Shown: positions 43,877 to 53,562, numbered from the stretch's first letter. The stretch: DNA of 64,000 bases from Burkholderia anthina (GCF_001547525.1 NZ_CM003768.1:992001-1056000); one strand, 5' to 3'. Translations and numbers: made by a program. Notes: a model not told the origin generated them from the letters alone.

Positions 43877-45474
43877 GCGGCCTCCACGGTGAGCGCGGGC
43901 ACGTCGCGCTTCCAGGCGGCCATGAGACCGTCGACGAGCATCGGCGCGTCGCCGCTGCCGAATACATAGAAGTCCGGCCGGACGAGCACGGCGCTCGTGC
44001 CCAGTTGCTCGAACCACCGTGTGTAAGTTCCGTCGACGTCGCGCGCCGCGCACGATCCGCCGATGCCGATCACCGTTGCGCCGATGCCGACGAGAAAGCG
44101 GCACTGCTCGGCGGTGAGTGAATCCGATGGATCGTGCCCGCGCCCGATCAACATGAAGCCCGCGCCGATGAGGTCGTCGAGCCGGCCGGTCCGGTCGCCA
44201 AGCTGTACGCGTCCCTGCACGCCGAGCCATCCAGCGCTCGGGTCGTCGTCGCGCACGAGCGGCGAACGGCCCAGGCGCGGGGCGGGCCATTTCTGCTCGC
44301 CGCGGCCGGTGTCATTGCGCAGTTGCTGGTCGCGTTCTTCCGCTTTTGCGGGATCGAGTACGCAGATGATCTTGCCGAGCATCACGGCGAACTCGATGAG
44401 CGCGGTGGCATGCGCCTGCCGTTCCGGCCCATAGCTGTCGAGCAGCCTCTCTTCGGCCTCGCCGCGTAACACGGCGTCGAGCCGCCACGCGAGTGCAATC
44501 ACGTCGCGCAGCCCCGCACAGAGACCTTGCGCGGCGAATGGCGGCGTAAGGTGGGCGGCGTCGCCGGCAATCATCAACCGCCCGCGCCGCCACCGGTCGG
44601 CCACGGCGGCGCGGAACGTATAGACCGCATGGCGCTCCAGGATTGCGTTGGCAGGCGTCCATCCCCACCGTTCCAGCCGGGCCCAGGCGGCCTGCGGGTT
44701 GTTCTGCTCGTCCTTGTGTTCGCCCTCGAGCATCATGAATTCGAAGCGGCGGCGCCCGGGGCCGCCGGGTACCATCGTCGTCGGGCATTGCGGGTCGCAT
44801 ACCTGGATGACGTCCGCGCCCCAGTGCGAAGGGTCGCGTGGCTGCACGTCCACCACGAGCCAGTCCGCAACGAAGCCCAGGTCCACCAGCGAGGCGCCCA
44901 TTGCGTTCCGCACGAAGCTGCCGGCGCCATCGCATCCCACCACGTAGCGTGCAGCGATCGGGCGGAGCGCCCCCTCGATCGCGCCGGTAGGCCGGGTTTG
45001 AAGCACGACCTTGTCGGGATGCTCGGCGGCGCCCACCACGGTGAGATTGCGATGCACGGTGACGCGATCCGAGTAAGCGCCGCTGATGCGCTCGTCGAGA
45101 AGGCGTTCGAGCGCGGGCTGGCTGAATCCGAATTGCCTCGGCCAGCCGGACTCCGCTGTTTCGTCGAGTCCAGGGAACGCGGCCAGCAGTTCGCCTTTGC
45201 CGTTGCGCCATTCGTAGACGTGGCTCAGGCACGTGTGAGGTTCGAATTCATCGACGATGCCGAGCGACTGCAGGATGCGCATCGCCTCGTGATCGAGGCC
45301 GACGGCTCGCGGCAGGCCGTACAGCTGCGGCCAGCGTTCGATCACCACCACGCGGTGCCCGGCCAGCGCGAGCTTCAAGGCGAGCGCTTGGCCAACCGGG
45401 CCGTAGCCGACGATCGCCACGTCAGCGACGTTGTCCGGCGCGCCGTCGTCAATGTGCTGCGATACGAATGTCAC
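43873..45474 (-). CDS. FAD-dependent aromatic hydroxylase (MhpA-type class A monooxygenase)
   Basis: 533 residues. Flavin monooxygenase using NAD(P)H and O2 to hydroxylate a phenolic ring, as in 3-(3-hydroxyphenyl)propionate hydroxylase. The motifs are GYGPVGQALALKLA (ADP-binding fold), VVGCDGAGSFVRNAMG (DG motif) and LMIAGDAAHLTPPFAAQGLCAGLRD (GD motif), with a thioredoxin-like C-terminal domain. It should produce the catechol that the adjacent extradiol dioxygenase cleaves. Substrate not determinable. Confidence 0.88.
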   Translation of the reverse strand: MTFVSQHIDDGAPDNVADVAIVGYGPVGQALALKLALAGHRVVVIERWPQLYGLPRAVGLDHEAMRILQSLGIVDEFEPHTCLSHVYEWRNGKGELLAAFPGLDETAESGWPRQFGFSQPALERLLDERISGAYSDRVTVHRNLTVVGAAEHPDKVVLQTRPTGAIEGALRPIAARYVVGCDGAGSFVRNAMGASLVDLGFVADWLVVDVQPRDPSHWGADVIQVCDPQCPTTMVPGGPGRRRFEFMMLEGEHKDEQNNPQAAWARLERWGWTPANAILERHAVYTFRAAVADRWRRGRLMIAGDAAHLTPPFAAQGLCAGLRDVIALAWRLDAVLRGEAEERLLDSYGPERQAHATALIEFAVMLGKIICVLDPAKAEERDQQLRNDTGRGEQKWPAPRLGRSPLVRDDDPSAGWLGVQGRVQLGDRTGRLDDLIGAGFMLIGRGHDPSDSLTAEQCRFLVGIGATVIGIGGSCAARDVDGTYTRWFEQLGTSAVLVRPDFYVFGSGDAPMLVDGLMAAWKRDVPALTVEAA

Positions 45475-45536
45475 TTCGTGTCTCCAATGGAAGGTCGTGA
45501 ATCGGGTGAGGGCGTTGTCTCGTGGTGGTCGCTGCT

Positions 45537-46781
45537 TCAGAGCAGCGTGTTGGCCGGATGCTCGTCGGCGTGTGCCGACTGGCCGGGCTCGCGCACGCCG
45601 AACGCCACGATGGCGGTGCCCACGGCGGTTGCGACGAGCGCGATGACGGGAATCACCGCGATGCCCATGGCGTGAGCCAGCGCGCCTGCGGCGGCGGGCG
45701 CGAGTGCACCGCCCGCAATTTCACCGACGCCCACCACGAGACCGGTGGCCGATGCGGCGAGGCGGGCGGGAACCGCGGCGCTGGTAAGCGGCCCCACCGT
45801 GATCGCGATCGCACCCGAGTTCATGAACGTGATGACGAACAAGGCCGCGAACAGCTTGACCGGCTCGGCGCCGATCGTGCGCAGCACCCAGAGCGCCACG
45901 AGCTGGGCGAGCAGTGCCGCGATCAGCATCGGCTTGCGCCCGAGCCGGTCGGACAGCGCGGGAATGATCACCATGCCGACCAGGCTCCCCACGCCTTGGC
46001 CCGTCAGCACCATGCCCATCTGGTCCAGATTCAGCCGGAGGTAGTCGGTGAGGTAATTGGGCATGAACGCGGAAAGCGTAATCACGCACGTGAGATAGCA
46101 AAGCATGGCTGCCGTATTCACGCGCACGGCACCGTGCAGGGCGAGCGCCCGCCACTCGTGCGCGTCGTGGCGCGGCGTTCCGGCGACACGGGCCGGGTCG
46201 CGCAACACTTTCGCCATCACGGCGGCCAGCAGCAGGCCGGGCACCGCGACCGCGGCGAACACGAAATGCCAGCTGGGCAGCACCTTGAGCAGCCCGACGG
46301 CCACGATAGGCCCCAGGCCCAGACCCACCAACGGCTGAGCCATCTGTTGCAGGCCGATGTTGAGCCCGACGCGCGAGGGCTTCGAAGCGTTCACGGTCGC
46401 CACGATGCTGGCTGGTACGTAGGCGCCTTCGGCGAGGCCCATGACCGAGCGGATCACGAGCAGGCTGCCGAGACCTGTCGCAAAGCCGGTCGTCGCCACC
46501 AGCAGCGAAAAGATGGCCATCGCGGCGATCAACACCCGGCGCGGACCCACGCGGTCCGCAAGGCGTCCGCTGACGATCGACGCCACGCCCCACGTCAGCG
46601 CCAGCGAGGCCGAAATCAGGCCGAGATCCTGGTAGCCGAGCCCGAGTTCCTTCTGCATCACGGGGAACAGCGGATTGATGATGAAGCGGTCGAGCCCGAC
46701 CATGCCGAGGCCGAGCGCCAGCAGGCTGACGGCCTTGAACTCGGATGCCCGGTCGCGGACCGGCGGGGTGTGAGGTCGCAT
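45537..46781 (-). CDS. MFS transporter
   Basis: 414 residues from MRPHTPPVRDRASEF. Twelve membrane segments; the family loop between TM2 and TM3 reads GRLADRVGPRRVLI and its repeat in the second half reads LSDRLGRKPMLI. Likely importer of the aromatic substrate, given its position between regulator and hydroxylase on the same strand. An ATG 19 codons upstream is less likely. Confidence 0.85.
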   Translation of the reverse strand: MRPHTPPVRDRASEFKAVSLLALGLGMVGLDRFIINPLFPVMQKELGLGYQDLGLISASLALTWGVASIVSGRLADRVGPRRVLIAAMAIFSLLVATTGFATGLGSLLVIRSVMGLAEGAYVPASIVATVNASKPSRVGLNIGLQQMAQPLVGLGLGPIVAVGLLKVLPSWHFVFAAVAVPGLLLAAVMAKVLRDPARVAGTPRHDAHEWRALALHGAVRVNTAAMLCYLTCVITLSAFMPNYLTDYLRLNLDQMGMVLTGQGVGSLVGMVIIPALSDRLGRKPMLIAALLAQLVALWVLRTIGAEPVKLFAALFVITFMNSGAIAITVGPLTSAAVPARLAASATGLVVGVGEIAGGALAPAAAGALAHAMGIAVIPVIALVATAVGTAIVAFGVREPGQSAHADEHPANTLL

Positions 46782-46922
46782 TGTGTTGTCTCCTTTTGTT
46801 CGTGAGCGGTTTGCTACGGCAAAGTCCACCCCTGCCACGTCGTACGCAGCATCTGCATCGTGATCTGGAAACGGTGCGGGCAGCGCCCGCCGCGTCAGCG
46901 GGGCGGGCTCATGCGCGCCCCG

Positions 46923-47663
46923 TCATGTTTCATCGCGACCGCGCGGTTTGCGGCCAGGGCCTCGTGTGGACGGGCGCGAGGTTGCGTCGTCGTTGAACAC
47001 GGCCTTCAGGATGATGCCGGTGGTCTCCCAGAAGTGCCCCGCAAGCAACTGAACCGCGAGATCGGCGTCGCGCGCCATGGCGGCTTCCATCAACTCGCGA
47101 TGTTCCTTCGCCGCGTCGCGGTTCTTCTCCGACGTGTACTGCTCGGCCAGGTTGCGATAGCGCTCCGACTGGTCGTACAGCAGCCGGCACAGCCGCAGCA
47201 TCCACGGCGATGCGCATCCCGCGACGAGCGCCTCATGGAACTGCCGGTGCACGGCCGCCCACGGCTCGTGCAACTCGGGGGAGCTGGGCGCGGGTGTGCG
47301 TTGCAGCCGATGAAAGGCCGACAGCACGTTGGACTCCCAGTCGATGTCGCCGTGCTTGAGCGCAAGCCGCAACGCGCTGCCTTCCACTTCCACACGCGTT
47401 TGCGTGAGGTCCGTCAGGTCTTCACGCGAAACCGGGGTGACGCAGAAGCCGCGCTGGTCTTCCGAATCGACGAGACCGTCGGTCACGAGGCGCGACAGCG
47501 CTTCGCGGATGGCCGTGGCGCCGATGCCATACCGCTCGCTGAGGGCCTGGATGCGCAGCCGTTCCGCAGGGCGCAACTGCCCGGCAAGGATGTCGCCGCG
47601 CAGGCGTTCCACCGCGAGCGACGTCAGGCTCTTCGCGCCTGGAGAGATGAGGGTCGTGTCCAT
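46923..47663 (-). CDS. GntR-family regulator (FadR subfamily, FCD domain)
   Basis: 246 residues from MDTTLISPG. N-terminal winged helix (LAVERLRGDILAGQLRPAERL, ALSERYGIGATAIREALSRLVTDGLV) and C-terminal all-helical FCD ligand domain (FHEALVAGCASPWMLRL, EHRELMEAAMARDADLAVQLLAGHF) that typically binds a carboxylic acid through a metal. It lies between the divergent halves of the aromatic cluster and probably represses both until substrate or intermediate is present. Confidence 0.88.
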   Translation of the reverse strand: MDTTLISPGAKSLTSLAVERLRGDILAGQLRPAERLRIQALSERYGIGATAIREALSRLVTDGLVDSEDQRGFCVTPVSREDLTDLTQTRVEVEGSALRLALKHGDIDWESNVLSAFHRLQRTPAPSSPELHEPWAAVHRQFHEALVAGCASPWMLRLCRLLYDQSERYRNLAEQYTSEKNRDAAKEHRELMEAAMARDADLAVQLLAGHFWETTGIILKAVFNDDATSRPSTRGPGRKPRGRDET

Positions 47664-47872
47664 TCGAGCAAGCATTCGTACATGGGGGAGCTTGCTGCGA
47701 TTCTCGCTTCCGCCATCCACGTTCGTCAAGATTATGGAATTCCCTATGTTTTATCGATTTTTTAGAGGTTAATCTGTTATCGTTAAATTTGTGGATTTAT
47801 CAGGACGCGACGCCATGCTCGCCTGCGACGACTCGCATAACGACTGGCACAACACAAGGAGACGCTTTTGTG

Positions 47873-48802
47873 ATGACAGTGCAAGACATCGCCTTCGTGC
47901 GGTATCAGGTCACCGACCTCGACCGCATGGAAACCTTTCTGCTGGACTTCGGCCTGCATCGCGCGGCCCGCAGCGAGCACGCGTTGTACATGCGGGCTGC
48001 GGACACCGCGCACCACGTGCATGTAAGCGAACTCGGTCCCGACAATTCCACCGTGGGGTTCGGCCTTCACGCGGCCGGCGACGCGGATCTCGAGCGGCTC
48101 GCCGCGCATCTCGGCGTTCAGGTGGAGGACAACCCGGAGCCGGGCGGCGGGCGGCGTGTGCGCTTTCGCGACCCGGACGGCTTCCTCGTGGACGTCGTGC
48201 ATGGCGCGGCGCGGCACGCGCCGTTGCCGCTGCGCGAGCCGGTCGCCATGAACTGCGGCGACGCGCGCCGGCGTCTGGGCAAGACCGTGCGCCTCGAGCC
48301 CGGCCCCAGCGGCGTGCTGCGGCTGGGCCACGTTGCGCTCCAGGTGCGCGACTTCCCCGCCATGCTGGCCTTCTATCGCGACGTATTGGGCTTTCGTGTA
48401 TCGGACACGTATTGGGCCGGCAGCGAGCAGAACACCATCGCCGCCTTCTTGCACTGCGGGCTGGGCGAACAATGGACCGACCACCACACGGTTGCGCTGA
48501 TCTCGGCACAGGACGGCCGCCCGCGTTTCGATCACGCGGCGTTCGAAGTGCTGGACCTGGACGACGTCGTGCTGGGCGGGGAGCACTTGAAGTCGTGCGG
48601 CTACGAGCACGCGTGGGGCGTCGGACGCCACGTGCAGGGCAGCCAGATCTTCGACTACTGGCGCGACCCGTTCGGCAACAAGATCGAGCACTGGACCGAC
48701 GGCGATCGGGTTAACGACGACACGCCGGCCGGGCACGCACCCATGTCGGCCGACGAACTCCGCCAATGGGCGCCGCCGCTCACGCCCGAATTCTTCGCCT
48801 GA
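47873..48802 (+). CDS. Extradiol ring-cleavage dioxygenase (vicinal oxygen chelate type)
   Basis: 309 residues; an AAGGAGA ribosome-binding site precedes ATG 47873 (GTG 47870 is the alternative). Two VOC modules. The C-terminal module carries the Fe(II) ligands His (RLGHVALQVRD), His (RFDHAAFEVLD) and Glu (GNKIEHWTD), the 2-His-1-carboxylate triad of BphC/catechol 2,3-dioxygenases. It cleaves the catechol made by the hydroxylase next to the hydroxyl pair. Divergent from the GntR gene. Confidence 0.9.
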   Translation: MTVQDIAFVRYQVTDLDRMETFLLDFGLHRAARSEHALYMRAADTAHHVHVSELGPDNSTVGFGLHAAGDADLERLAAHLGVQVEDNPEPGGGRRVRFRDPDGFLVDVVHGAARHAPLPLREPVAMNCGDARRRLGKTVRLEPGPSGVLRLGHVALQVRDFPAMLAFYRDVLGFRVSDTYWAGSEQNTIAAFLHCGLGEQWTDHHTVALISAQDGRPRFDHAAFEVLDLDDVVLGGEHLKSCGYEHAWGVGRHVQGSQIFDYWRDPFGNKIEHWTDGDRVNDDTPAGHAPMSADELRQWAPPLTPEFFA

Positions 48803-48835
48803 ACCGATTCCATTTTTTGCGCAGGAGCGCTCTGT

Positions 48836-49699
48836 ATGAAACTTGCCCGCTATACCTATGACGGTACGACCACCGTCGGCGCCGTGGATGGCAATCGCGT
48901 TGTTGCGTTGAAGGCGCTCGATCCTTCGGCGCCCGCTTCGATCCGCGAGGTGCTGGCCGCCGGTCCCGCGTTGCTGAGCCGCCTCGAACAGACGCTTCGC
49001 GACGTGAAAGACGGCGTGCCGCTCGAGCACGTGAAGCTCGAAGCGCCCATTCCTGATGCGCAGAAGTACCTCGCGATCGGCATGAACTATCAGGACCACG
49101 CCGACGAAGCGGCGCGCGCCGGCATTACCGCACCGCCCCATCAATTGTGGTTCAACAAGCAGGTGAGCTGCATCACGGGGCCGTTCGATCCGATCGTCAA
49201 GCCGCGCGTGTCGGACAAGATGGACTACGAGGCCGAAATGGGCGTGGTGATCGGCAAGCGCTGCCGCTACGTCAGCGTGGAGGACGCGCCGTCCGTGGTG
49301 GGCGGCTACTTCGTCTCGAACGACGTGACTGCGCGCGACTGGCAGTTCAAGAGCCCGACGTTTACGCTCGGCAAGTCGTTCGACACGCATGGGCCTATCG
49401 GCCCGTGGATCACCACGGCCAACGACATTGCCGATCCGCACGCGCTGCAAATGAAGCTGTGGGTGAACGGCGAGCTGCGCCAGAGCGCGAGCACGGGCGG
49501 AATGATTTACAGCATCTGGGAGCAGATCCACGAGCTTTCGCAGGTGATGACGCTCGAGCCGGGCGACCTGATCGCCACGGGCACCTGCGCGAACGTCGGT
49601 ATTGCGCTCGGCAAATTCCTCCAGCCGGGTGACGTGGTGAAGGTGGAGATCGAGGGCCTTGGCCATATCGAGAACACCGTCACGGCCGAACCCGCGTGA
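48836..49699 (+). CDS. Fumarylacetoacetate hydrolase family protein
   Basis: 287 residues. FAH-fold hydrolase or decarboxylase for meta-cleavage products or acylpyruvates. Metal-binding acidic residues lie in DYEAEMGVVIGK and SNDVTARDWQ; the start YLAIGMNYQDHADEA and the end LEPGDLIATGTCANVG are typical. It follows the dioxygenase by 33 bases and should split its ring-opened product. Confidence 0.92.
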   Translation: MKLARYTYDGTTTVGAVDGNRVVALKALDPSAPASIREVLAAGPALLSRLEQTLRDVKDGVPLEHVKLEAPIPDAQKYLAIGMNYQDHADEAARAGITAPPHQLWFNKQVSCITGPFDPIVKPRVSDKMDYEAEMGVVIGKRCRYVSVEDAPSVVGGYFVSNDVTARDWQFKSPTFTLGKSFDTHGPIGPWITTANDIADPHALQMKLWVNGELRQSASTGGMIYSIWEQIHELSQVMTLEPGDLIATGTCANVGIALGKFLQPGDVVKVEIEGLGHIENTVTAEPA

Positions 49700-49751
49700 G
49701 CACGGCGCCCGGCATCGTTCGCAGTAGGCAGGAGGTCCATCCGTACGGCTG

Positions 49752-49850
49752 GCGAACTCAACCTGCTCGTCGGTGGAAAGGGCGTGCCGGCCGCGGCCGG
49801 CGCGACCCTCGAGCGACGCGATCCGTTCCTGGCTCCGTCCGCGGCCACGC
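49752..49850 (+). pseudogene. 5' remnant of an aldehyde dehydrogenase gene
   Basis: After an AGGAGG, the frame reads ELNLLVGGKGVPAAAGATLE then RRDPF, the characteristic N-terminus of vanillin/salicylaldehyde-type aldehyde dehydrogenases. The presumed start codon has become ATC, and homology ends after about 30 codons. The rest of the gene (about 1.4 kb) is gone, so an original operon step was deleted between the FAH and ADC genes. Confidence 0.5.
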
Positions 49851-49950
49851 GGGCGTACACGAATTGGCGGACCCGCGCCGGCTTACGGTGCAGACCACGC
49901 CGCGCCGCTCCCCGATCTGAATCCTTCAACCCAAACAGGAACACTGAATC

Positions 49951-50844
49951 ATGACCGTCGAATTCAAACCAGGCGTGCGCTACCGCATGCCTGCCGTGTT
50001 CGGACCCGCGCCGGGTCCGCGTCAAAAGGCCGATGGCACGCTGTGGACGCCCGAGGAAGCGGGCACCATGAACGCCACGTGGATGACCGTCAAATACCGC
50101 ACTCGCCGCGAGCAACTGGAGCGCATCCTGCCGCCCGGCTTTGAACTGCGAGGCGAGCCCGAAGTCCACGCGTCGCTCGCATTCTTCAGCGACCTGTACT
50201 GGCTGGCGGGCCGAGGGTACGGCATCGCCATGATCGAGATCCCCACGACCTATCACGGCCGAACGGAGACCATCGATGGCGCGTTCTGCCCGGTGCTTTG
50301 GGAAGGTGTTCCCGACGCGATCATGACGGGGCGCGAGGAACTCGGGTTCCCGAAGCTGTTCGCGGACATCCCGGCGCTCGACATCGACCATTCGCGCGGC
50401 ACGGCCGGTGGGTCGGCATCGTGGTTCGACTTCAAGTTCTTCGAGATCGCGCTCGACGGGCTGGTTGAAGTGCACGAAGAACCCAAGCTGCCGGGCCCGG
50501 GCGGAGCGTCGCTCTTCTACAAGTACATGCCGCGCACGGGCCGCTTCGGCAGCGGCGGCTGTGACGTGGCCTACGCGACCACCTCGCAGCCCGAGGCCAG
50601 TGTGGCGGATGACACGTCGCCGATCAAGTTCGACGGTGCGCGCTTCAGGAAGTGGAAAGCCTCGGGCGGTTCGGTGAAGTGGCATCGCGCGACGTTCGAG
50701 CAGTTGCCGACGACGTTCCACGTCGTCAACGGTGTGTCGGACCTCGACATCCTCGAATACCTGGGCGCCGAAATGGTGCAGTTTTCCGCCCCGGGCCAGG
50801 CGGTGTCCGCCAACGTCATTCGCCCGGTGGAACCCGCGCTGTAA
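49951..50844 (+). CDS. Acetoacetate decarboxylase-family protein
   Basis: 297 residues. The ADC Schiff-base lysine region is recognisable as GREELGFPKLFADI; upstream TWMTVKYRTRREQLERILPPGFEL and SDLYWLAGRGYG fit the fold. The family includes true decarboxylases and other Schiff-base enzymes. Its place in the cluster suggests decarboxylation or hydration of a beta-keto-type intermediate. Specific reaction unknown. Confidence 0.82.
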   Translation: MTVEFKPGVRYRMPAVFGPAPGPRQKADGTLWTPEEAGTMNATWMTVKYRTRREQLERILPPGFELRGEPEVHASLAFFSDLYWLAGRGYGIAMIEIPTTYHGRTETIDGAFCPVLWEGVPDAIMTGREELGFPKLFADIPALDIDHSRGTAGGSASWFDFKFFEIALDGLVEVHEEPKLPGPGGASLFYKYMPRTGRFGSGGCDVAYATTSQPEASVADDTSPIKFDGARFRKWKASGGSVKWHRATFEQLPTTFHVVNGVSDLDILEYLGAEMVQFSAPGQAVSANVIRPVEPAL

Positions 50845-50969
50845 GGCAAGCCAGATCGATGCCGCGGCGGGCTCGGAGCAACGGCCCGCCGCCGTATGCA
50901 ACACCGCAGTATCCATAACTCATTCATTACAACAACAGCCGGCACGTGCCGGCATGTTTGGAGACACGC

Positions 50970-51983
50970 ATGATAATTTGCATAACGAAGTGTATTGCGA
51001 GGGCCGGGTGGCGGCTATGGGTGGCGGCATGTCTGGCGAGCACGGCTCCGGCATTCGCGCAGACAGCGCAGGGGCGCGTGCCCGCGATTTCGGAGCCGCA
51101 GGGCATCAATCTCGGCTCCACCAGCTTCTTCGACGGATATTCGGGCCCGGCCGGCTGGTCGTATCTCGGCCAAGTGCGCTACACGACGGCGGATTCGATC
51201 AAGAACGCGGACGGCAGCACGAACAGCGCATTTCGTCATCCCCGTGTCGATTCGTTTACATGGGTCAATCACCTGGCCTACGCATCTCCGTGGCAACTGG
51301 CGGGCGGGACGTTGGGTTTCAACGTGATCGTGCCGCTCACATGGCTGCATGGCAGTTTCGATCGGCCCGGGGCGAGTTTGTCGGGCGGCGGAACGGCATT
51401 GGGAGATGTGACGTTCGGACCGCAACTTCAGTACGCGCCCATTCTGGGCGCTTCGGGACAGCCTCTGTTCGTGCAGCGTTTCGAGTTCGATGTCATTGCG
51501 CCGACGGGGCAGTACAAGCACCATGCGGATCTGAATCAGAGTTCCGGTTACTTTTCCCTGAATCCGTACTGGGCGGCCTCGCTGTTTCCGCTTCCGAAGA
51601 TCGAGATCAGCTGGCGGCTGCATTACCTGTACAACTTCAAGAATCACGATCCGGCGGCGAGCTATCCCCTCGCATTCGAGGGTCGGCCCGTGAGCGACAC
51701 GCAAGCCGGCCAGGCCGCCTGGATCAACTTCACCACCTCGTATGCGCTCACTCCGCAATTGCACGTGGGCGTGAATGGCTATTACTTCCGCCAGCTTGCG
51801 GACAACCGCATCAACGGCACGCCGGTGGCCGGCCGTGAACAGGTGCTCGGCATCGGCCCCGGACTCTTCTGGCAGATCACTCGAACGCGCGCGCTGTGGC
51901 TCAACGCATACACGGAAACCGCGGTGCGAAACCGCACGCGCAACAGCCTCGTTCTTCAGGCGCAGCTCGCCACGTCGTTTTGA
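50970..51983 (+). CDS. SphA/MetA-pathway outer-membrane protein
   Basis: 337 residues from MIICITKC; signal peptide ending STAPAFA. A beta-barrel-like mature part begins SEPQGINLGSTSFFDGYSGPAGW and alternates hydrophobic and polar residues to the C-terminal Phe. This matches the phenol meta-degradation pathway family (PF13557), thought to pass hydrophobic aromatics through the outer membrane. Fits as the last gene of the plus-strand catabolic operon. Confidence 0.82.
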   Translation: MIICITKCIARAGWRLWVAACLASTAPAFAQTAQGRVPAISEPQGINLGSTSFFDGYSGPAGWSYLGQVRYTTADSIKNADGSTNSAFRHPRVDSFTWVNHLAYASPWQLAGGTLGFNVIVPLTWLHGSFDRPGASLSGGGTALGDVTFGPQLQYAPILGASGQPLFVQRFEFDVIAPTGQYKHHADLNQSSGYFSLNPYWAASLFPLPKIEISWRLHYLYNFKNHDPAASYPLAFEGRPVSDTQAGQAAWINFTTSYALTPQLHVGVNGYYFRQLADNRINGTPVAGREQVLGIGPGLFWQITRTRALWLNAYTETAVRNRTRNSLVLQAQLATSF

Positions 51984-52231
51984 TAACGGAGTGATCGCTG
52001 CGCCACCGCGCTCGTCTCCCGCCAGCCGCCGCCCAGCACCTTGTACGGCGTGATCAGGTTGGACTGCTTGGCGAGCATGTCCGTGACCCGTTGCCGTTGT
52101 GCGGCGTAGAGCGTGCGCTGCGCGTCGAGCAGGGTCAGGAAGCGGTCGGTGCCGCCGCGGTAGCGTGCCTGCGCGAGGTCGTAATACTGCTCGCTGATCG
52201 CTGCGATTTTCTTGATCAGCGGCATCGGCAA
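51956..52231 (-). pseudogene. C-terminal fragment of an OprM/TolC-type outer-membrane efflux protein
   Basis: Reads ISEQYYDLAQARYRGGTDRF, LTLLDAQRTLYAAQRQRV and SNLITPYKVLGGGWRE, the typical end of RND outer-membrane channels. The upstream 400 codons are missing. The frame runs into the 3' end of the SphA gene on the other strand. Confidence 0.7.
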
Positions 52232-52386
52232 GCTGGCTGCCCCCGGCGCAACGATGGCCTATATCGCCTCGCTGGTGCTTCCGGCACCGGCGCTCGGAAC
52301 GATCGGCGCGCTCGTGCTGGAACTAGCAGGCGCCGCGGCCACGTGCGCGGAAAAGTCGTCCTCGATGCGACCGCATAGAACACGGC
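52232..52386. other. Short spacer without gene
   Basis: No coding sequence or structured element seen between the OprM fragment and the AraC gene. Confidence 0.4.
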
Positions 52387-53313
52387 CTACGTACCGAAGC
52401 GAACCGCCGGCGAAAGGGTGAAGGACTCGCGCATGTCGCGAGCCTCCTCGATCGGCGTTCTTCCGAACAGGCGCTTGAACTCCCGGCTGAACTGCGACGT
52501 GCTTTCGTAGCCGACGCGCCCTGCCGCAGCCGCAGCGGTGACGCCGTCGCGAATCATCATCAGGCGAGCCTGGTGAAGGCGTGTGGACTTGATGTACTGA
52601 ATCGGCGACGTCCGCGTCACCGCGCGGAAGTTGGCGTGGAATGCCGGCACGCTCATGCCGGCTTCTTCGGCAAGGCGGGTCACGTTGAGCGGGGAAGCAT
52701 AGTCGGCGTGAATGCGCTTGAGCGCTTTCGCCACGCGACCGAACCGACCGTGGTGCCCAAGTGCGGCACGCAGCGCGCCTCCTTGCGCACCCGACAGAAC
52801 GCGGTAACAGATCTCCCGAACGAGGCTGGGTCCAAGAATCTGCGCATCCATCGGTACCGTCAATGCCTCGAGTAGACGCACGGTTGCATCGGCGAGCCGG
52901 TCGTCGAGCGGTGTGGACACGATGCCGTTTGGTGCGGCGTTCGGTAGACGTCCCAACTCACCGATCTGCGTGATCAAGTCGCTGAGCTCCAGGAGGTCGA
53001 GCCGGATGGACACCGCGAGCATCGGTTCCGCGCGCGATGCGTGCGTTTCGGTCGAGAAGGGCAGCGGTACGGAGAGTACGAGGTAGTGCTGCGCGTCGTA
53101 GATATAGACGTCGTTGCCAAGGAAGCCCAGTTTACGGCCTTGGCAAACAATCACGATGCTCGGCTCGTACAGCACTGGCGTGCGCCCGAGCGGTCGATCG
53201 GAACGCATCAGCCGCACGCTGTCCAGCGCCGACTGTGTATATCCCTCGCTCGGTGCCAGCCTCTCGATGAGGCGGACCATCTCGATGGACGCGGGAGAGC
53301 GAATCTTCGACAC
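52387..53313 (-). CDS. AraC-family transcriptional regulator
   Basis: 308 residues. The N-terminal AraC_N-type cupin region (PSIVIVCQGRKLGFLGNDVYIYDAQHYLVLSVPLPF) is followed by two helix-turn-helix motifs (VTRLAEEAGMSVPAFHANFRAVTRTSPIQYIKSTRLHQAR and VGYESTSQFSREFKRLFGRTPIEEAR). Related regulators often lie next to an SDR or aldo-keto reductase gene they control. It is divergent from three SDR genes across 249 bases. Confidence 0.92.
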   Translation of the reverse strand: MSKIRSPASIEMVRLIERLAPSEGYTQSALDSVRLMRSDRPLGRTPVLYEPSIVIVCQGRKLGFLGNDVYIYDAQHYLVLSVPLPFSTETHASRAEPMLAVSIRLDLLELSDLITQIGELGRLPNAAPNGIVSTPLDDRLADATVRLLEALTVPMDAQILGPSLVREICYRVLSGAQGGALRAALGHHGRFGRVAKALKRIHADYASPLNVTRLAEEAGMSVPAFHANFRAVTRTSPIQYIKSTRLHQARLMMIRDGVTAAAAAGRVGYESTSQFSREFKRLFGRTPIEEARDMRESFTLSPAVRFGT

Positions 53314-53562
53314 GTCAGTCTCCTGTTGCTCGCTATACGCGCCATTCTAACGTCGCGCCGGAAGCGCCGCCAGGTCGATCGATAGAAATAGGCAATAACT
53401 GAATCGATACGTGTATTCGCGCGACGGCACCCCGTTCCTATCATTCCATCACCGGCCGACGATCCATATCGCTTCATCCGATGCAGCAACGAACGGCGGT
53501 CGTTCGACGGATGAAAGCGAAAAGCGAAGGCCAGTTCATAGCCAACGATAGGAGTATGCAAC

